DNA of 64,000 nt from QNYQ01 sp964542985. GTDB lineage: Archaea > Thermoproteota > Thermoprotei_A > Sulfolobales > Pyrodictiaceae. The translations under genes and the position numbers were made by a program. Below, piece after piece: positions 33,132 through 41,405 of the stretch. Numbering within the stretch: the stretch's first letter is position 1; each line of letters begins with the position of its first letter. Where the stretch lies: the NCBI GenBank assembly GCA_964542985.1, contig CAZIWH010000002.1, positions 1 through 64,000 on the forward strand, read 5' to 3'. The notes below the pieces were generated by a model that ran no database searches, had not been told where the DNA came from, and saw only the letters and a list, made by a program, of their open reading frames with translations.

Positions 33132-34661
33132 TCAGAGCCCCATGTCCCTGTGCTTCTCTTTCTTCTTGCTGTTGAGTCCGATAAGTATCTCTAACAGCTT
33201 CTTTGGGGTCAAGGTGCCTATTAGTTCGCCTTTCATGTTGACCACGGCTAGTATGGGTTCGCGGAGCAGTGAATGATCGGATATTAGCTCAACTATGGTA
33301 GTGTCGCCCCTCACTATGGGAACCTCTGTCCTAAGGAAGAAGCGTGCCGGTATATTGTCTAGAAGCCTCGGGTCGGCGTCCACGAAGTCCTCAGCTACCA
33401 CGTAGCCTATAGGCCTCATCTTCTCGTCAACTACTACAGCGGCGCCTTTCTCAGCAACTATCCTGGCCGCGTAGGATGCTCGTTCGTTAGCATGGACTAT
33501 GTCCATCTCGAGTTCTAAGTCTGTTAGCTTCATTCTAGCTACATCGGGCTTACGCGCCTCTAGTGGGAAGGATATCGAGGAGAGTATTGTAGAGACCACT
33601 ATGGCTAGTAGGGCTGCCGTATAAAGGCTGTGGGGTATCATGTACGCCTGGAGCAGGGCGAGCAGTAGCGCTGCGTCAACACCGCCTTTGGCCAGCAGTA
33701 CGAGCGTCTCTCTCCCGTGGAAGCCTAGAGCCTTCGCGGCCAAGATCTTTGGGATGGCGGCTGCCCCGAGTATAGCTGCCGTGTAGGCCAGCGTTATGGG
33801 GGTTGGCTTCACCGCGTAGATGCCTATGCCTATGAAGAAGAGGGGCTCGAGGAACCCGTAGGTGAAGGCTCTTATGCGTTCCAGGTAGAGGGGCCTTAGC
33901 TCCATGTATTCTGAGAGGAAGACTCCGAGAAGCAGTGCGGTGACGGCAGCGTTGAATCCCATCATTTCAGCAATATAGCCAGCCATTATAACTATTGAAA
34001 CTACGATAGCGAATGGTGCCTCCTTAACAGCCATGTGTCTTTCAATGAACATTAACAGTTCGTCGAAGTAGTGACGTCCAAACATATAGATAGCTGCCAC
34101 AAAGATTACGGTCTCCACGAACTTGATGAGAGCAACACCCTGTACAAGCGTGTTGAAGAAAATCAGCCCGGCAACCTCAGCAGTTAAGCCTACTTTGAGT
34201 GCGCTGTACTCCCGTTGGCCCAGCCCGCCCTTCGCAAGAAGAATCTTCATTAACGGGCCCGCACTGACGATAGCCATGGTGACGCCTAGGGCTAGTGCAG
34301 TCTCGGCTGTGATGCTGGCAGTGAGCCAGAGAAGAAGCCCAACAGCAACGCTTGGTGCAGCAAGAACTAGCGCCGAGACGAGCATCTCCCTCCGGTTAGG
34401 CCGGAGCATCGAGGAATCCGATAGCTCCTCCACACCGGCAAGGAACAGTGTAAAGTTGATACCAAGGATGAACAGGATTATCGCAGGAGCCAGCTCCGAG
34501 GGCTTGACAAGGCCGAGCACGGCGTCACTCAGCAGCAACCCCATTAGCACGCTGCCCACGAAACCTGGCAGCCTAAGCCTCTCGGCAGCTTCCTCCCCCG
34601 TCTTGGAGAGGAGGAGGAGAGCACCAACAAGCACGGCCGCCTGTATAGTGCTGTGCTCCAA
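33132..34661 (-). CDS. Cation:proton antiporter (CPA2/KefB-like) with C-terminal CBS-like domain
   Basis: 509 residues. About twelve hydrophobic helices fill the first ~390 residues, with GVEELSDSSM, IIVFAA and the FIGIGIYAVKPTPI segment as in Na+/H+ exchangers. The soluble tail holds two CBS-like units (PIGYVVAEDFVD and LAVVNMKGELIGTLTPKKLLEIL) that may sense a nucleotide or ion strength. An inner-membrane pH or sodium homeostasis role is likely. TTG start behind GGAGGGC. Confidence 0.85.
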   Translation of the reverse strand: MEHSTIQAAVLVGALLLLSKTGEEAAERLRLPGFVGSVLMGLLLSDAVLGLVKPSELAPAIILFILGINFTLFLAGVEELSDSSMLRPNRREMLVSALVLAAPSVAVGLLLWLTASITAETALALGVTMAIVSAGPLMKILLAKGGLGQREYSALKVGLTAEVAGLIFFNTLVQGVALIKFVETVIFVAAIYMFGRHYFDELLMFIERHMAVKEAPFAIVVSIVIMAGYIAEMMGFNAAVTALLLGVFLSEYMELRPLYLERIRAFTYGFLEPLFFIGIGIYAVKPTPITLAYTAAILGAAAIPKILAAKALGFHGRETLVLLAKGGVDAALLLALLQAYMIPHSLYTAALLAIVVSTILSSISFPLEARKPDVARMKLTDLELEMDIVHANERASYAARIVAEKGAAVVVDEKMRPIGYVVAEDFVDADPRLLDNIPARFFLRTEVPIVRGDTTIVELISDHSLLREPILAVVNMKGELIGTLTPKKLLEILIGLNSKKKEKHRDMGL

Positions 34662-34810
34662 GACTCGGAAGCCCTCCAGGCAGCGCCTCCGGAGCCTCCA
34701 GGGGAGAGCCCTAGAGGGCTGCCACGCGGGTGGCGTACGTCCAGGCTCCGGGGCAAAAAGACCCGTGAACGGCCAGGACTACAGCCCGTAGAGAAAGCCG
34801 GCTAGCATGT

Positions 34811-34829
34811 GCCCCCTGTAGAGATAGGG
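34811..34829 (-). terminator. Hairpin just after the DUF2299-like gene
   Basis: CCCCT-(8 nt)-AGGGG lies within about 20 bases after the stop at 34831 on the minus strand. A T-run follows much later (complement of 34752-34757). Possible terminator or mRNA end stabiliser; weak. Confidence 0.3.
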
Positions 34830-34830
34830 G

Positions 34831-35349
34831 TTACATGAAGCTTGTTCCAGACGGTTCTCCGTGCTTCGCCGCCTCAAGCACGGGCTCGGGGAAGCGGTGC
34901 ATTAGCTCGGTGTTTACTAGGAGGAATATGTTGACTAGCCTGGCTAGGTCGTCTAGGAGCCTCTGTTTCGCCAGGGTTTCGGCGTAGTATACTATCTCTG
35001 CTATTATGAGTTCCGGGGTGAGCATACCTCCTTGCACAGCGAGCCTGCAGTAGGGGCATAGGAGGAGGAGCCTGCGGGTAAGCTCGGCCATGAAGCTTAC
35101 CCTCTCGGCGTCCTCGAGCTCCTTGAGCTTCTCGCGGTGGATGTCGGAAAAGTTCACGCCAATTCCTGCAATCACTATGCCATGCTTGAGGCCTATGAGA
35201 CGGAGCTTAACCTGCAATGGAGGCGGCGTTGAGACCCCCAGGCCCCACTCAGCGTTCTGGGGAAGAGGGCCCTGCATCGGGGCCACTATGAAGCCCGCGG
35301 AGGCGAGCCAGCTGACTATCTTGTCCCGCAGCTCCTGCATGCTAGACAA
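34831..35349 (-). CDS. Crenarchaeal conserved hypothetical protein, possibly DUF2299 family
   Basis: 172 residues. The first half looks like a type III secretion chaperone-like alpha/beta fold (LRLIGLKHGIVIAGIGVNFSDIHREKLKEL), followed by a helical tail. Two Cys (CPYC near residue 98). I recall similar crenarchaeal proteins annotated as DUF2299, function unknown. It is divergent from the KaiC-like gene. TTG start at 35349 or ATG at 35340. Confidence 0.5.
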   Translation of the reverse strand: MSSMQELRDKIVSWLASAGFIVAPMQGPLPQNAEWGLGVSTPPPLQVKLRLIGLKHGIVIAGIGVNFSDIHREKLKELEDAERVSFMAELTRRLLLLCPYCRLAVQGGMLTPELIIAEIVYYAETLAKQRLLDDLARLVNIFLLVNTELMHRFPEPVLEAAKHGEPSGTSFM

Positions 35350-35445
35350 GGGCGGTTCCCAGGGAGCCGAGAACCAAGGGTCCCAGGTCTTAACGAGTGC
35401 GGCTTCCTGCTCTGTGGTGCAGTTGCGCCAGGCTCTGGTAACATG

Positions 35446-35452
35446 TATTTAA
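35446..35452 (+). promoter_or_regulatory. TATA-like box for KaiC-like gene
   Basis: TATTTAA lies 29 bases before the GTG at 35481, so the transcript should be nearly leaderless. This supports the chosen start. Confidence 0.6.
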
Positions 35453-35480
35453 CCCGTCTAAGGGTTCCACATCTACCTGG

Positions 35481-36254
35481 GTGAGTAGTGTGCCCTTCAA
35501 GATAGAGCGTGTGAAGACCGGTATACCTGGCTTCGACGAGATACTCTACGGTGGCATCCCGAAGAGGAATGTCGTGCTGCTCAGCGGAGGCCCTGGCACC
35601 GGGAAGACCATTATGAGTCAACAGTACCTCTGGAACGGCCTACAAATGGGTGAGCCCGGTGTCTATGTGGCGCTGGAGGAGCACCCCGTCCAGATAAGGA
35701 TAAATATGGCTCAGTTTGGCTGGGACGTCCGCCCCTACGAGCGTGAAGGCGTCTTCGCGATAGTTGATGCCTTCACCGGTGGCATAGGTGAGGCGGCGAA
35801 GAGGGAGCGTTACGTAGTCCGCGACCCCACCGATGTAGGGCTGCTGATAGATGTGCTCAAAGAGGCGATAAGGGACACCGGTGCCCAGCGTGTAGTCATA
35901 GACTCGGTCTCCACGCTCTATCTGACGAAGCCCAGCGTCGCCCGCAGCGTGGTAATGCAGCTGAAGCGCGTCCTCAGCGGCCTCGGCACCACGAGCTTCC
36001 TCGTCAGCCAGGTGAGTGTGACGGAGAGGGGCTTCGGCGGCCCCGGCGTGGAGCACGCGGCGGACGGCATAGTCAGGCTAGACCTAACCGAGATAGAGGG
36101 TGAGCTCAAGCGCAGCCTAATAATCTGGAAGATGAGGGGCACGAAGCACAGCATGAAGCGCCATCCCTTCGAGATAACCGACAAGGGGATAGTGGTCTAT
36201 CCCAATAAGGTGCTCCGCATAGCTAGATGGGGGATAAGGGAGGAGGAAATCTAG
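35481..36254 (+). CDS. KaiC-like RecA-superfamily ATPase, single domain
   Basis: 257 residues with GGPGTGKTIMSQQYL (Walker A), VALEEHP (catalytic Glu pair), RVVIDSVSTLYL (Walker B) and FLVSQV. Archaea carry many single-domain KaiC homologues; a few act in archaellum or stress signalling, most are uncharacterised. Not a clock gene by itself: no KaiA or KaiB is near. Promoter at 35446. Confidence 0.85.
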   Translation: MSSVPFKIERVKTGIPGFDEILYGGIPKRNVVLLSGGPGTGKTIMSQQYLWNGLQMGEPGVYVALEEHPVQIRINMAQFGWDVRPYEREGVFAIVDAFTGGIGEAAKRERYVVRDPTDVGLLIDVLKEAIRDTGAQRVVIDSVSTLYLTKPSVARSVVMQLKRVLSGLGTTSFLVSQVSVTERGFGGPGVEHAADGIVRLDLTEIEGELKRSLIIWKMRGTKHSMKRHPFEITDKGIVVYPNKVLRIARWGIREEEI

Positions 36255-36276
36255 CCACAGGTTGAAGAGAGAAGGA

Positions 36277-36281
36277 TTTTT
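36277..36281 (+). terminator. T-run after KaiC-like gene
   Basis: TTTTT, 23 bases past the stop codon. Probable simple oligo-T terminator. Confidence 0.4.
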
Positions 36282-36409
36282 GGAGCGGCTTCGGCACGGC
36301 TCTTCTTCAGCATCGCCGTGCCCCCGGTGGGCGGGGCGCGGCTATCGTCGTCGCAGGCGCACCACATCGCCGCCGGGGGATGCTACAGCGCCTGGAGGGT
36401 GTATAATCG

Positions 36410-36898
36410 TTGCCTGCGAAGCTCCCGCCGGAGGTTGTTGAGAGACTTCGCCTTGTGCCTAGGCTCTCCATAGTTCTCCCAGCGGTGTACTCTGCTACGC
36501 CCGTGCTGGCGGCATTCCTCTTGGCTAACGTAGGCGTGCTGTCGCCGGGGGATATGTTGTACGTGTTCACTATGCTGTACTTGGCTTCTCTGCCCCTTAC
36601 GGGGTACGGCGTCTACATGCTTTACATGCTTGCCAAGGGGCTCAGCTGCGCCTCTTCCAGGTTCACGCCACTACTAGGGATCCTGGCGATGCTGCCGCTA
36701 GGCTACATACTTGCACTAGTCCAGGTGGGCAGGATGGTCAGCGAGTGTAAGCTCGTTGGCACGGAGAGGCTCTCCCAGCCGATGGTGGACGTGGTGCTGA
36801 ATGTTATAACATTGGGCCTTCACTCAATCTTTTATGCGATGCTCCTAGAGAGGATAATAGACGCCAACATCGGTGCCCGGCCTACGGAAAAAGAGTGA
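36410..36898 (+). CDS. Small integral membrane protein, unknown family
   Basis: 162 residues with four or five hydrophobic helices (about residues 18-42, 48-75, 83-103, 128-148) and short loops. Cys near 77 and 113. TTG start set by GGAGGGTG at 36394-36401. It overlaps the convergent Cas4-like gene by 17 bases. No family recognised. Confidence 0.55.
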   Translation: MPAKLPPEVVERLRLVPRLSIVLPAVYSATPVLAAFLLANVGVLSPGDMLYVFTMLYLASLPLTGYGVYMLYMLAKGLSCASSRFTPLLGILAMLPLGYILALVQVGRMVSECKLVGTERLSQPMVDVVLNVITLGLHSIFYAMLLERIIDANIGARPTEKE

Positions 36899-37511
36899 AG
36901 CAATCCTCCTTTACCGGGCAGCTGCTGCACCAGGGTCCCCTCCGTGGTCTAGGGGCACGCTCGCCGCGCCAATAGGCCAGCAGCGGGGCCAGAGTCTCCT
37001 CTTCGACGCCGGGATCATGGGCCAGTACGTGAACCGTGAAGCCTCCGGAGGCTACGGGCCTGGGGTGCGTAGCATCGCCGAGGATGATTAGGGCCCGGTA
37101 GATGTCCTCCGGCGCCACGCCCACGAGGAGAGCTAGCCGTGCGTCGTTGCACATGAGGCCCAGCGAGTTGAGCATGGCGGCGTAGGTGTAGAGCTTCACT
37201 CTGTCACCCGGGTACAGCTTATGCCTCCTCGACTGCCTTGCTGCATAGAGTGCCGCCACACAGTTGCCGCGGAACACGGCGGCCGGAGGCCTTCCCACAA
37301 TAGGGACGCCTTGAAGCACGGTGGCGATGGGCACGGAGAGAGTGAACACCTCATCCCTCCGCGGTGGTAGCTTCCTTCTCGCCTCCAATAATGTTTCCAG
37401 CACGAGCCTAGCCCTGCTCGGCGAGGGCTTCCTCTCTTCGAGGCCTGTCGTGAGGCGAAGATCGAGCCTCGCCTCGCAGAACACTTGCTCGGCGAGCATT
37501 GAGGGTGTCAC
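36882..37511 (-). CDS. Cas4/RecB-like protein with intact FeS cysteines but missing nuclease residues
   Basis: 209 residues from GTG 37511, or about 242 if an upstream coding-like stretch is included. It has one N-terminal Cys (EQVFCEARLDL) and three at the C-terminus (CSSCPVKEDC), the [4Fe-4S] pattern of Cas4 and AddB-type nucleases. The strand that should hold the PD-(D/E)xK residues reads VGRPPAAVF then CVAALYAARQSRR, so the Asp and the ExK are absent. KLYTYAAM matches the helix with the QxxY motif. I infer a structural or regulatory paralogue. No cas genes or CRISPR are in the window. Confidence 0.6.
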   Translation of the reverse strand: MTPSMLAEQVFCEARLDLRLTTGLEERKPSPSRARLVLETLLEARRKLPPRRDEVFTLSVPIATVLQGVPIVGRPPAAVFRGNCVAALYAARQSRRHKLYPGDRVKLYTYAAMLNSLGLMCNDARLALLVGVAPEDIYRALIILGDATHPRPVASGGFTVHVLAHDPGVEEETLAPLLAYWRGERAPRPRRGPWCSSCPVKEDCFTLFP

Positions 37512-37708
37512 GTAGGGTAGGCCGTGACGGAGGCAGCAGTACTCGCCGCGTGTAACCGCCTCAAGCAGGAGCCTTGCCTCCTCTAGCGCCTCCTCTAGGC
37601 TTCTCGGCAGGGCCTCTCTACCCTCGCCTCAGCTACGATGCCGGAGGGTGGCCTAAGACTTATCCCTCCAGGCTCCTGGCTGCTCTCCCCGCTGGAGGGG
37701 ATAGCGCA

Positions 37709-38917
37709 CTGCCCGACTACACTAGGTTCTACTCAAGCCTCGCAGTAGGAATGAAGGCCTCGGACATAAGGGAGCTGCTCAAGCTTGCCGAGAAGGGTGA
37801 CGTGATAAGTCTCGCCGGTGGGCTCCCCGACCCTGCTACATTCCCCTACGAGGCCATAGCCGAGATAGCCTCTTATGTAGTCAAGGAGTATGGCTCCAAG
37901 GCGCTCCAGTATAGCCCCACCCGTGGCGTCGGTTACTTCCTCAATGCAGTGGCCGAGTTCGCGCGCAGGAACGGCATAAAGGTAGCCGAGGAGGACGGGG
38001 TAATAGCCACGGTGGGTTCACAGCAGGGCCTCTACCTCATAGGCCGCGCGCTTCTAGACCCGGGCGACATGGTTGTTATGGAGGAGCCCGCCTATCTGGG
38101 GGCTATACAAGCGTTCCGTGTAACCGGGGCCAGGTTCCTCACAGTGCCCATAGACGAGCAGGGCCTTAAGACCGACATCCTAGAGGAGAAGATGAGAAGC
38201 CTCTCCCCCGAGGAGAGGAGGAGGGCCAAGATAGTCTACACTGTGGCCACATGTAACAACCCTGCAGGCACGACTATGCCGGAGGAGAGGAGGAAGCACC
38301 TCCTCGAGATAGCCGAGGAATACGATTTGCTCATAGTTGAGGATGACCCATACCGTTACATAACGTTTGAGCAGGTGGAGGCAAGGCCCATAAAGACGCT
38401 GGACGAGTCGGGCCGGGTGATATACATGAGCTCCTTCAGTAAGATACTTGCACCGGGTCTCCGCCTCGGCTGGATAGTGGCTCCGGAGCCTATAGTCAAC
38501 AAGCTCGAGCTGGTGAAGCAGGCTGTGGACCTCCACACCCCGAGCCTAACACAGTACATAGCTGCCGAGGCTATAAACAGGGGGATAATAGACGAGCACA
38601 TACCTAGGATAAGGAGCCTCTACAAGACGAAGAGGGATGCGCTCCTCGAGGCGTTGGAGAGATACATGCCCGAGGGTGTGGAGTGGACACGTCCAATAGG
38701 CGGGTTCTTCGTCTGGGTCTGGTTCCCCGAGAAGGTGAACACCCGGGAGCTACTGAAGAAGGCGGTGGAGAAGGGTGTGGCCTTCGTCCCAGGTGACGCC
38801 TTCTACCCCAACGGCGGCGGCTGGAGCACAGCGAGGCTCAACTTCAGCTACCCGCCGAGAGAGGTCTTCGACGAGGCCATAGCGAGGCTCAGAGAGGCGC
38901 TCGACGAGCTGCTTTAA
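37709..38917 (+). CDS. PLP-dependent class I/II aminotransferase (aromatic/2-aminoadipate type)
   Basis: About 402 residues: SLAGGLPDPATFP, YSPTRGVGYF, the Asp in VEDDPYRY, the PLP-lysine in SSFSKILAPGLRLGW and RLNFSYPP. Family members move amino groups among aromatic amino acids, leucine, 2-aminoadipate and glutamate; the substrate here is unclear. The conserved PDYTRFYSSLAVGMKASDIRELLK lies after an open frame with no ATG, GTG or TTG closer than 37574. CTG at 37709 has the near-perfect ribosome-binding site GGAGGGGAT six bases before it, so I prefer it. ATG 37751 would remove conserved residues. Confidence 0.85.
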   Translation: MPDYTRFYSSLAVGMKASDIRELLKLAEKGDVISLAGGLPDPATFPYEAIAEIASYVVKEYGSKALQYSPTRGVGYFLNAVAEFARRNGIKVAEEDGVIATVGSQQGLYLIGRALLDPGDMVVMEEPAYLGAIQAFRVTGARFLTVPIDEQGLKTDILEEKMRSLSPEERRRAKIVYTVATCNNPAGTTMPEERRKHLLEIAEEYDLLIVEDDPYRYITFEQVEARPIKTLDESGRVIYMSSFSKILAPGLRLGWIVAPEPIVNKLELVKQAVDLHTPSLTQYIAAEAINRGIIDEHIPRIRSLYKTKRDALLEALERYMPEGVEWTRPIGGFFVWVWFPEKVNTRELLKKAVEKGVAFVPGDAFYPNGGGWSTARLNFSYPPREVFDEAIARLREALDELL

Positions 38918-39779
38918 CCCCGATAACATAGCCTGCGAGGTCTCCTAGGAAGGGGGGCGGCTCCGCTAGGCCCCCCTCCTCCACAGTCCTAACCACTTGG
39001 CCTAGCACCTCCCTGCGCCCTGTGAGCAAGCTTCTCCAACACCCGTTAGACAAGCCTCTAGGCGTGTAGGCCTCTAGCTCCCGCCCCGGCTCGGGAGCAG
39101 GGAGGCTGGCAGCCACGTAGGGATGGAGCACGAGGAGCCTAGTCTCCTTGGGTAGCCGCAGCGCCGCAGGGATAGCAACGACTACGGCATCGTAGCCGGA
39201 GCCCGGCGAGGAGGAGGCGTGGAGCATGCGGCTGATACGGCCGCGGAGCCTCTTAGAGGTTACAAGCGTGTAGTCTATGCCCATGTCTGAGAGGAGGAGC
39301 GCAGTAGCCACGCCGTAGGCGCCAGCGCCTAGTACAAGCACCTTGCTGGCACCGTGGGCCGAGAGCCATCTGGTGGTGTCGCAGGCCAGGCTGAGAGGTA
39401 GGGAGAGGCTGGCCAACGGGCTCCTCGGGGCGGGCTCCAGGCAGCCGGCGGGATACACGGTGTAGTAGGCGAGCCAGCCATCGCAGCTGTAGCCGGGCAG
39501 GCAGCCGCAGAGCGCAGCGGGCGCCACGTAGCCCTGCAGCCCCGTCTCAGCCGCCTCCACCACTACTCCGGCGCCGCTATGCCCCATTGTTACACCGTAC
39601 TCTGGCCAGAGCAGTCCCTGCCTCTCAGCCTCCTCGACGCCCGACCACAGCGCGTACTCGACGCGGATGAGCACCCAGCCGCTGGGCAGCGGCGGCAGCG
39701 GCTCCTCGCTCGCCAGCTCCGGGCGCCCTCTCCACCTTAGCGCGGTGTTAAGGGGCTCCGAGGAGCAACACCTCCTCAA
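38889..39779 (-). CDS. MDR superfamily zinc-type dehydrogenase-like protein
   Basis: 296 residues, shorter than standard ADHs (about 350). The N-terminal GroES-like part shows MGHSGAGVVVEA in place of the usual GHExxG, and the Rossmann region has LVLGAGAYGVATALLL. Structural zinc cysteines are not evident. It may be a reductase with an unknown substrate. The TTG start follows the GuaA stop by two bases, so it is in the guaA operon. It overlaps the aminotransferase by 29 bases. Confidence 0.65.
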   Translation of the reverse strand: MRRCCSSEPLNTALRWRGRPELASEEPLPPLPSGWVLIRVEYALWSGVEEAERQGLLWPEYGVTMGHSGAGVVVEAAETGLQGYVAPAALCGCLPGYSCDGWLAYYTVYPAGCLEPAPRSPLASLSLPLSLACDTTRWLSAHGASKVLVLGAGAYGVATALLLSDMGIDYTLVTSKRLRGRISRMLHASSSPGSGYDAVVVAIPAALRLPKETRLLVLHPYVAASLPAPEPGRELEAYTPRGLSNGCWRSLLTGRREVLGQVVRTVEEGGLAEPPPFLGDLAGYVIGVKAARRAPL

Positions 39780-39781
39780 GC

Positions 39782-41329
39782 CTACTGCGGCTCTATAGTT
39801 GACGGAGGCTTACTTGTGATAGCGTAGGTCACCATGGTGACGCCGGGAACCTCTCTCGCTATCCTACGGGCTATACGGTCGAGAACCTCGTGAGGAAGCC
39901 TCACCCAGTCCGCAGTCATGCCGTCCTCGCTATCCACAACCCTGACCGTCACTATGTAGCCCTCCTCTCTCTTGTCGCCCTTAACCCCGACCCAGCGGTC
40001 GTCACCGACAACCGCGAAGGCTTGCCACACCTTCTCGTAGAGCCCAGCCCTCTCTATCTCCTCCTCCACTATCCTTGAGGCTGCGCGGACTATCCTCAGC
40101 TTCTCCTCGGTAACTTCTCCGATAATTCTCACAGCGAGTCCGGGCCCCGGGAAGGGATGCCGGTAGGCCAGCTTCCTAGGCAGGCCCAAGGCAAGCGCGA
40201 GCCTGCGGACCTCGTCCTTGTAGAGGTCGCGGAGCGGCTCCACCACCTCTAGGCTCAGCCAGTCGGGGAGTCCGCCGACGTTGTGGTGGCTCTTTATCCT
40301 GTCAGCCCCAGGCGCAGCCCCCGACTCTATGACGTCCGGGTAGAGGGTGCCCTGCGCCAAGTATCTAATCTCCGGATGCTTCTCCACGAACTCCGTGAAG
40401 ACATGAGCGAACTCCTCGCCTATCCTCCTCCTCTTCTCCTCCGGATCCCTCACGCCGCGGAGGACGCGGAGGAACCTTTCCCGTGCATCCACGACCACGG
40501 GTTCTATGCCGACGGAGCGCAGTAGCCTAGTGGTCTCCTCGACCTCGCCCTCTCTGAACAACCCGTGGTCAACCAGGAGCGCTACGACGCGGTCACCACC
40601 AAGGGCGCGGGCGAGGAGCACAGTAGTTACTGTGGAGTCAACGCCGCCGCTCACAGCCACCAGGACCTTCCCGCTCCTTATCTTCCTCCGCAGTTCCTCT
40701 ATTATCCTATCAACGAGGTTCTCAGGCCTCCACCAGGGCTCGGCCTCGGCTACCCTGGAGGCGAAGTTCTCAAGAAGCAGACTCCCTTTCGGCGTATGCG
40801 AGACTTCAGGGTGGAACTGCACACCATAGATCGGCGCACCGCCCGGCCCCTCAGCCCTGAAGGCGGCGACATAGCCGTTCTCCGATATCGCTAAGACATC
40901 CGCCCCCGGAGGGGGCTCCTTTACACAGTCGCCGTGACTCATCCACGCCTCTTCTCGGCGCCCCCAGCCTGCGAACAAAGGATCCCCGGGCTCAATCACC
41001 TCGACCACGGTGCGCCCGTACTCGCCGCAGCCGGTCTCAACCCTGCCCCCAAGCATCGTCGCGAGCAGCTGAAAGCCGTAGCAGATGCCTAGCATGGGCT
41101 TCCCGGTCTCAAGGACCCAGCGTGGTAGTCTAGGGGCTCCGGGGCTGTGGACGCTCGGAGGCCCCCCGGAGAGCACAAGCGCCTTAACCTCGGGGGCCGT
41201 GACGACCTCACTCGTCAACCGGTTGTAGGGCACAATCTCTGCGTAGAAGCCTCTCTCCCTCAGCCTCCTAGCTATGAGGTGCATGTACTGCCCGCCGAAA
41301 CCGATGACCAGTATCTTGTCGCGCGGCAC
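39782..41329 (-). CDS. guaA: GMP synthase (glutamine-hydrolysing), fused
   Basis: 515 residues with an N-terminal glutamine amidotransferase (nucleophile Cys in GICYGFQLLA, and VQFHPEVSHT) and a C-terminal ATP-pyrophosphatase (VAVSGGVDSTVTT) plus dimerisation domain ending SKPPSTIEPQ-type (IEWE-like). It makes GMP from XMP. Some archaea split the two parts; here they are fused. GTG start. Divergent from guaB across a 76-base region. Confidence 0.95.
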   Translation of the reverse strand: MPRDKILVIGFGGQYMHLIARRLRERGFYAEIVPYNRLTSEVVTAPEVKALVLSGGPPSVHSPGAPRLPRWVLETGKPMLGICYGFQLLATMLGGRVETGCGEYGRTVVEVIEPGDPLFAGWGRREEAWMSHGDCVKEPPPGADVLAISENGYVAAFRAEGPGGAPIYGVQFHPEVSHTPKGSLLLENFASRVAEAEPWWRPENLVDRIIEELRRKIRSGKVLVAVSGGVDSTVTTVLLARALGGDRVVALLVDHGLFREGEVEETTRLLRSVGIEPVVVDARERFLRVLRGVRDPEEKRRRIGEEFAHVFTEFVEKHPEIRYLAQGTLYPDVIESGAAPGADRIKSHHNVGGLPDWLSLEVVEPLRDLYKDEVRRLALALGLPRKLAYRHPFPGPGLAVRIIGEVTEEKLRIVRAASRIVEEEIERAGLYEKVWQAFAVVGDDRWVGVKGDKREEGYIVTVRVVDSEDGMTADWVRLPHEVLDRIARRIAREVPGVTMVTYAITSKPPSTIEPQ

Positions 41330-41380
41330 CTCGCGCTGCCTCCCCCCAGGGCTGAGGCCTAGGGTTGGACGCTGCTCAGG

Positions 41381-41386
41381 TTATAT
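41381..41386 (+). promoter_or_regulatory. TATA-like box shared by guaB and guaA
   Basis: TTATAT lies 25 bases before the guaB ATG, giving a leaderless mRNA. Its complement ATATAA is also a plausible box A for the divergent guaA, 52 bases before its GTG. Confidence 0.6.
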
Positions 41387-41405
41387 CCCCCTGCCCCCAG
41401 GGGCT

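Noticed and set aside
36300..36400. Structured RNA after KaiC-like gene
   Set aside because: GC-rich, but only short scattered stems. No promoter or repeated pattern was found.
36882..37511. CRISPR Cas4 locus
   Set aside because: No repeats, spacers or other cas genes are seen. Catalytic residues are missing.
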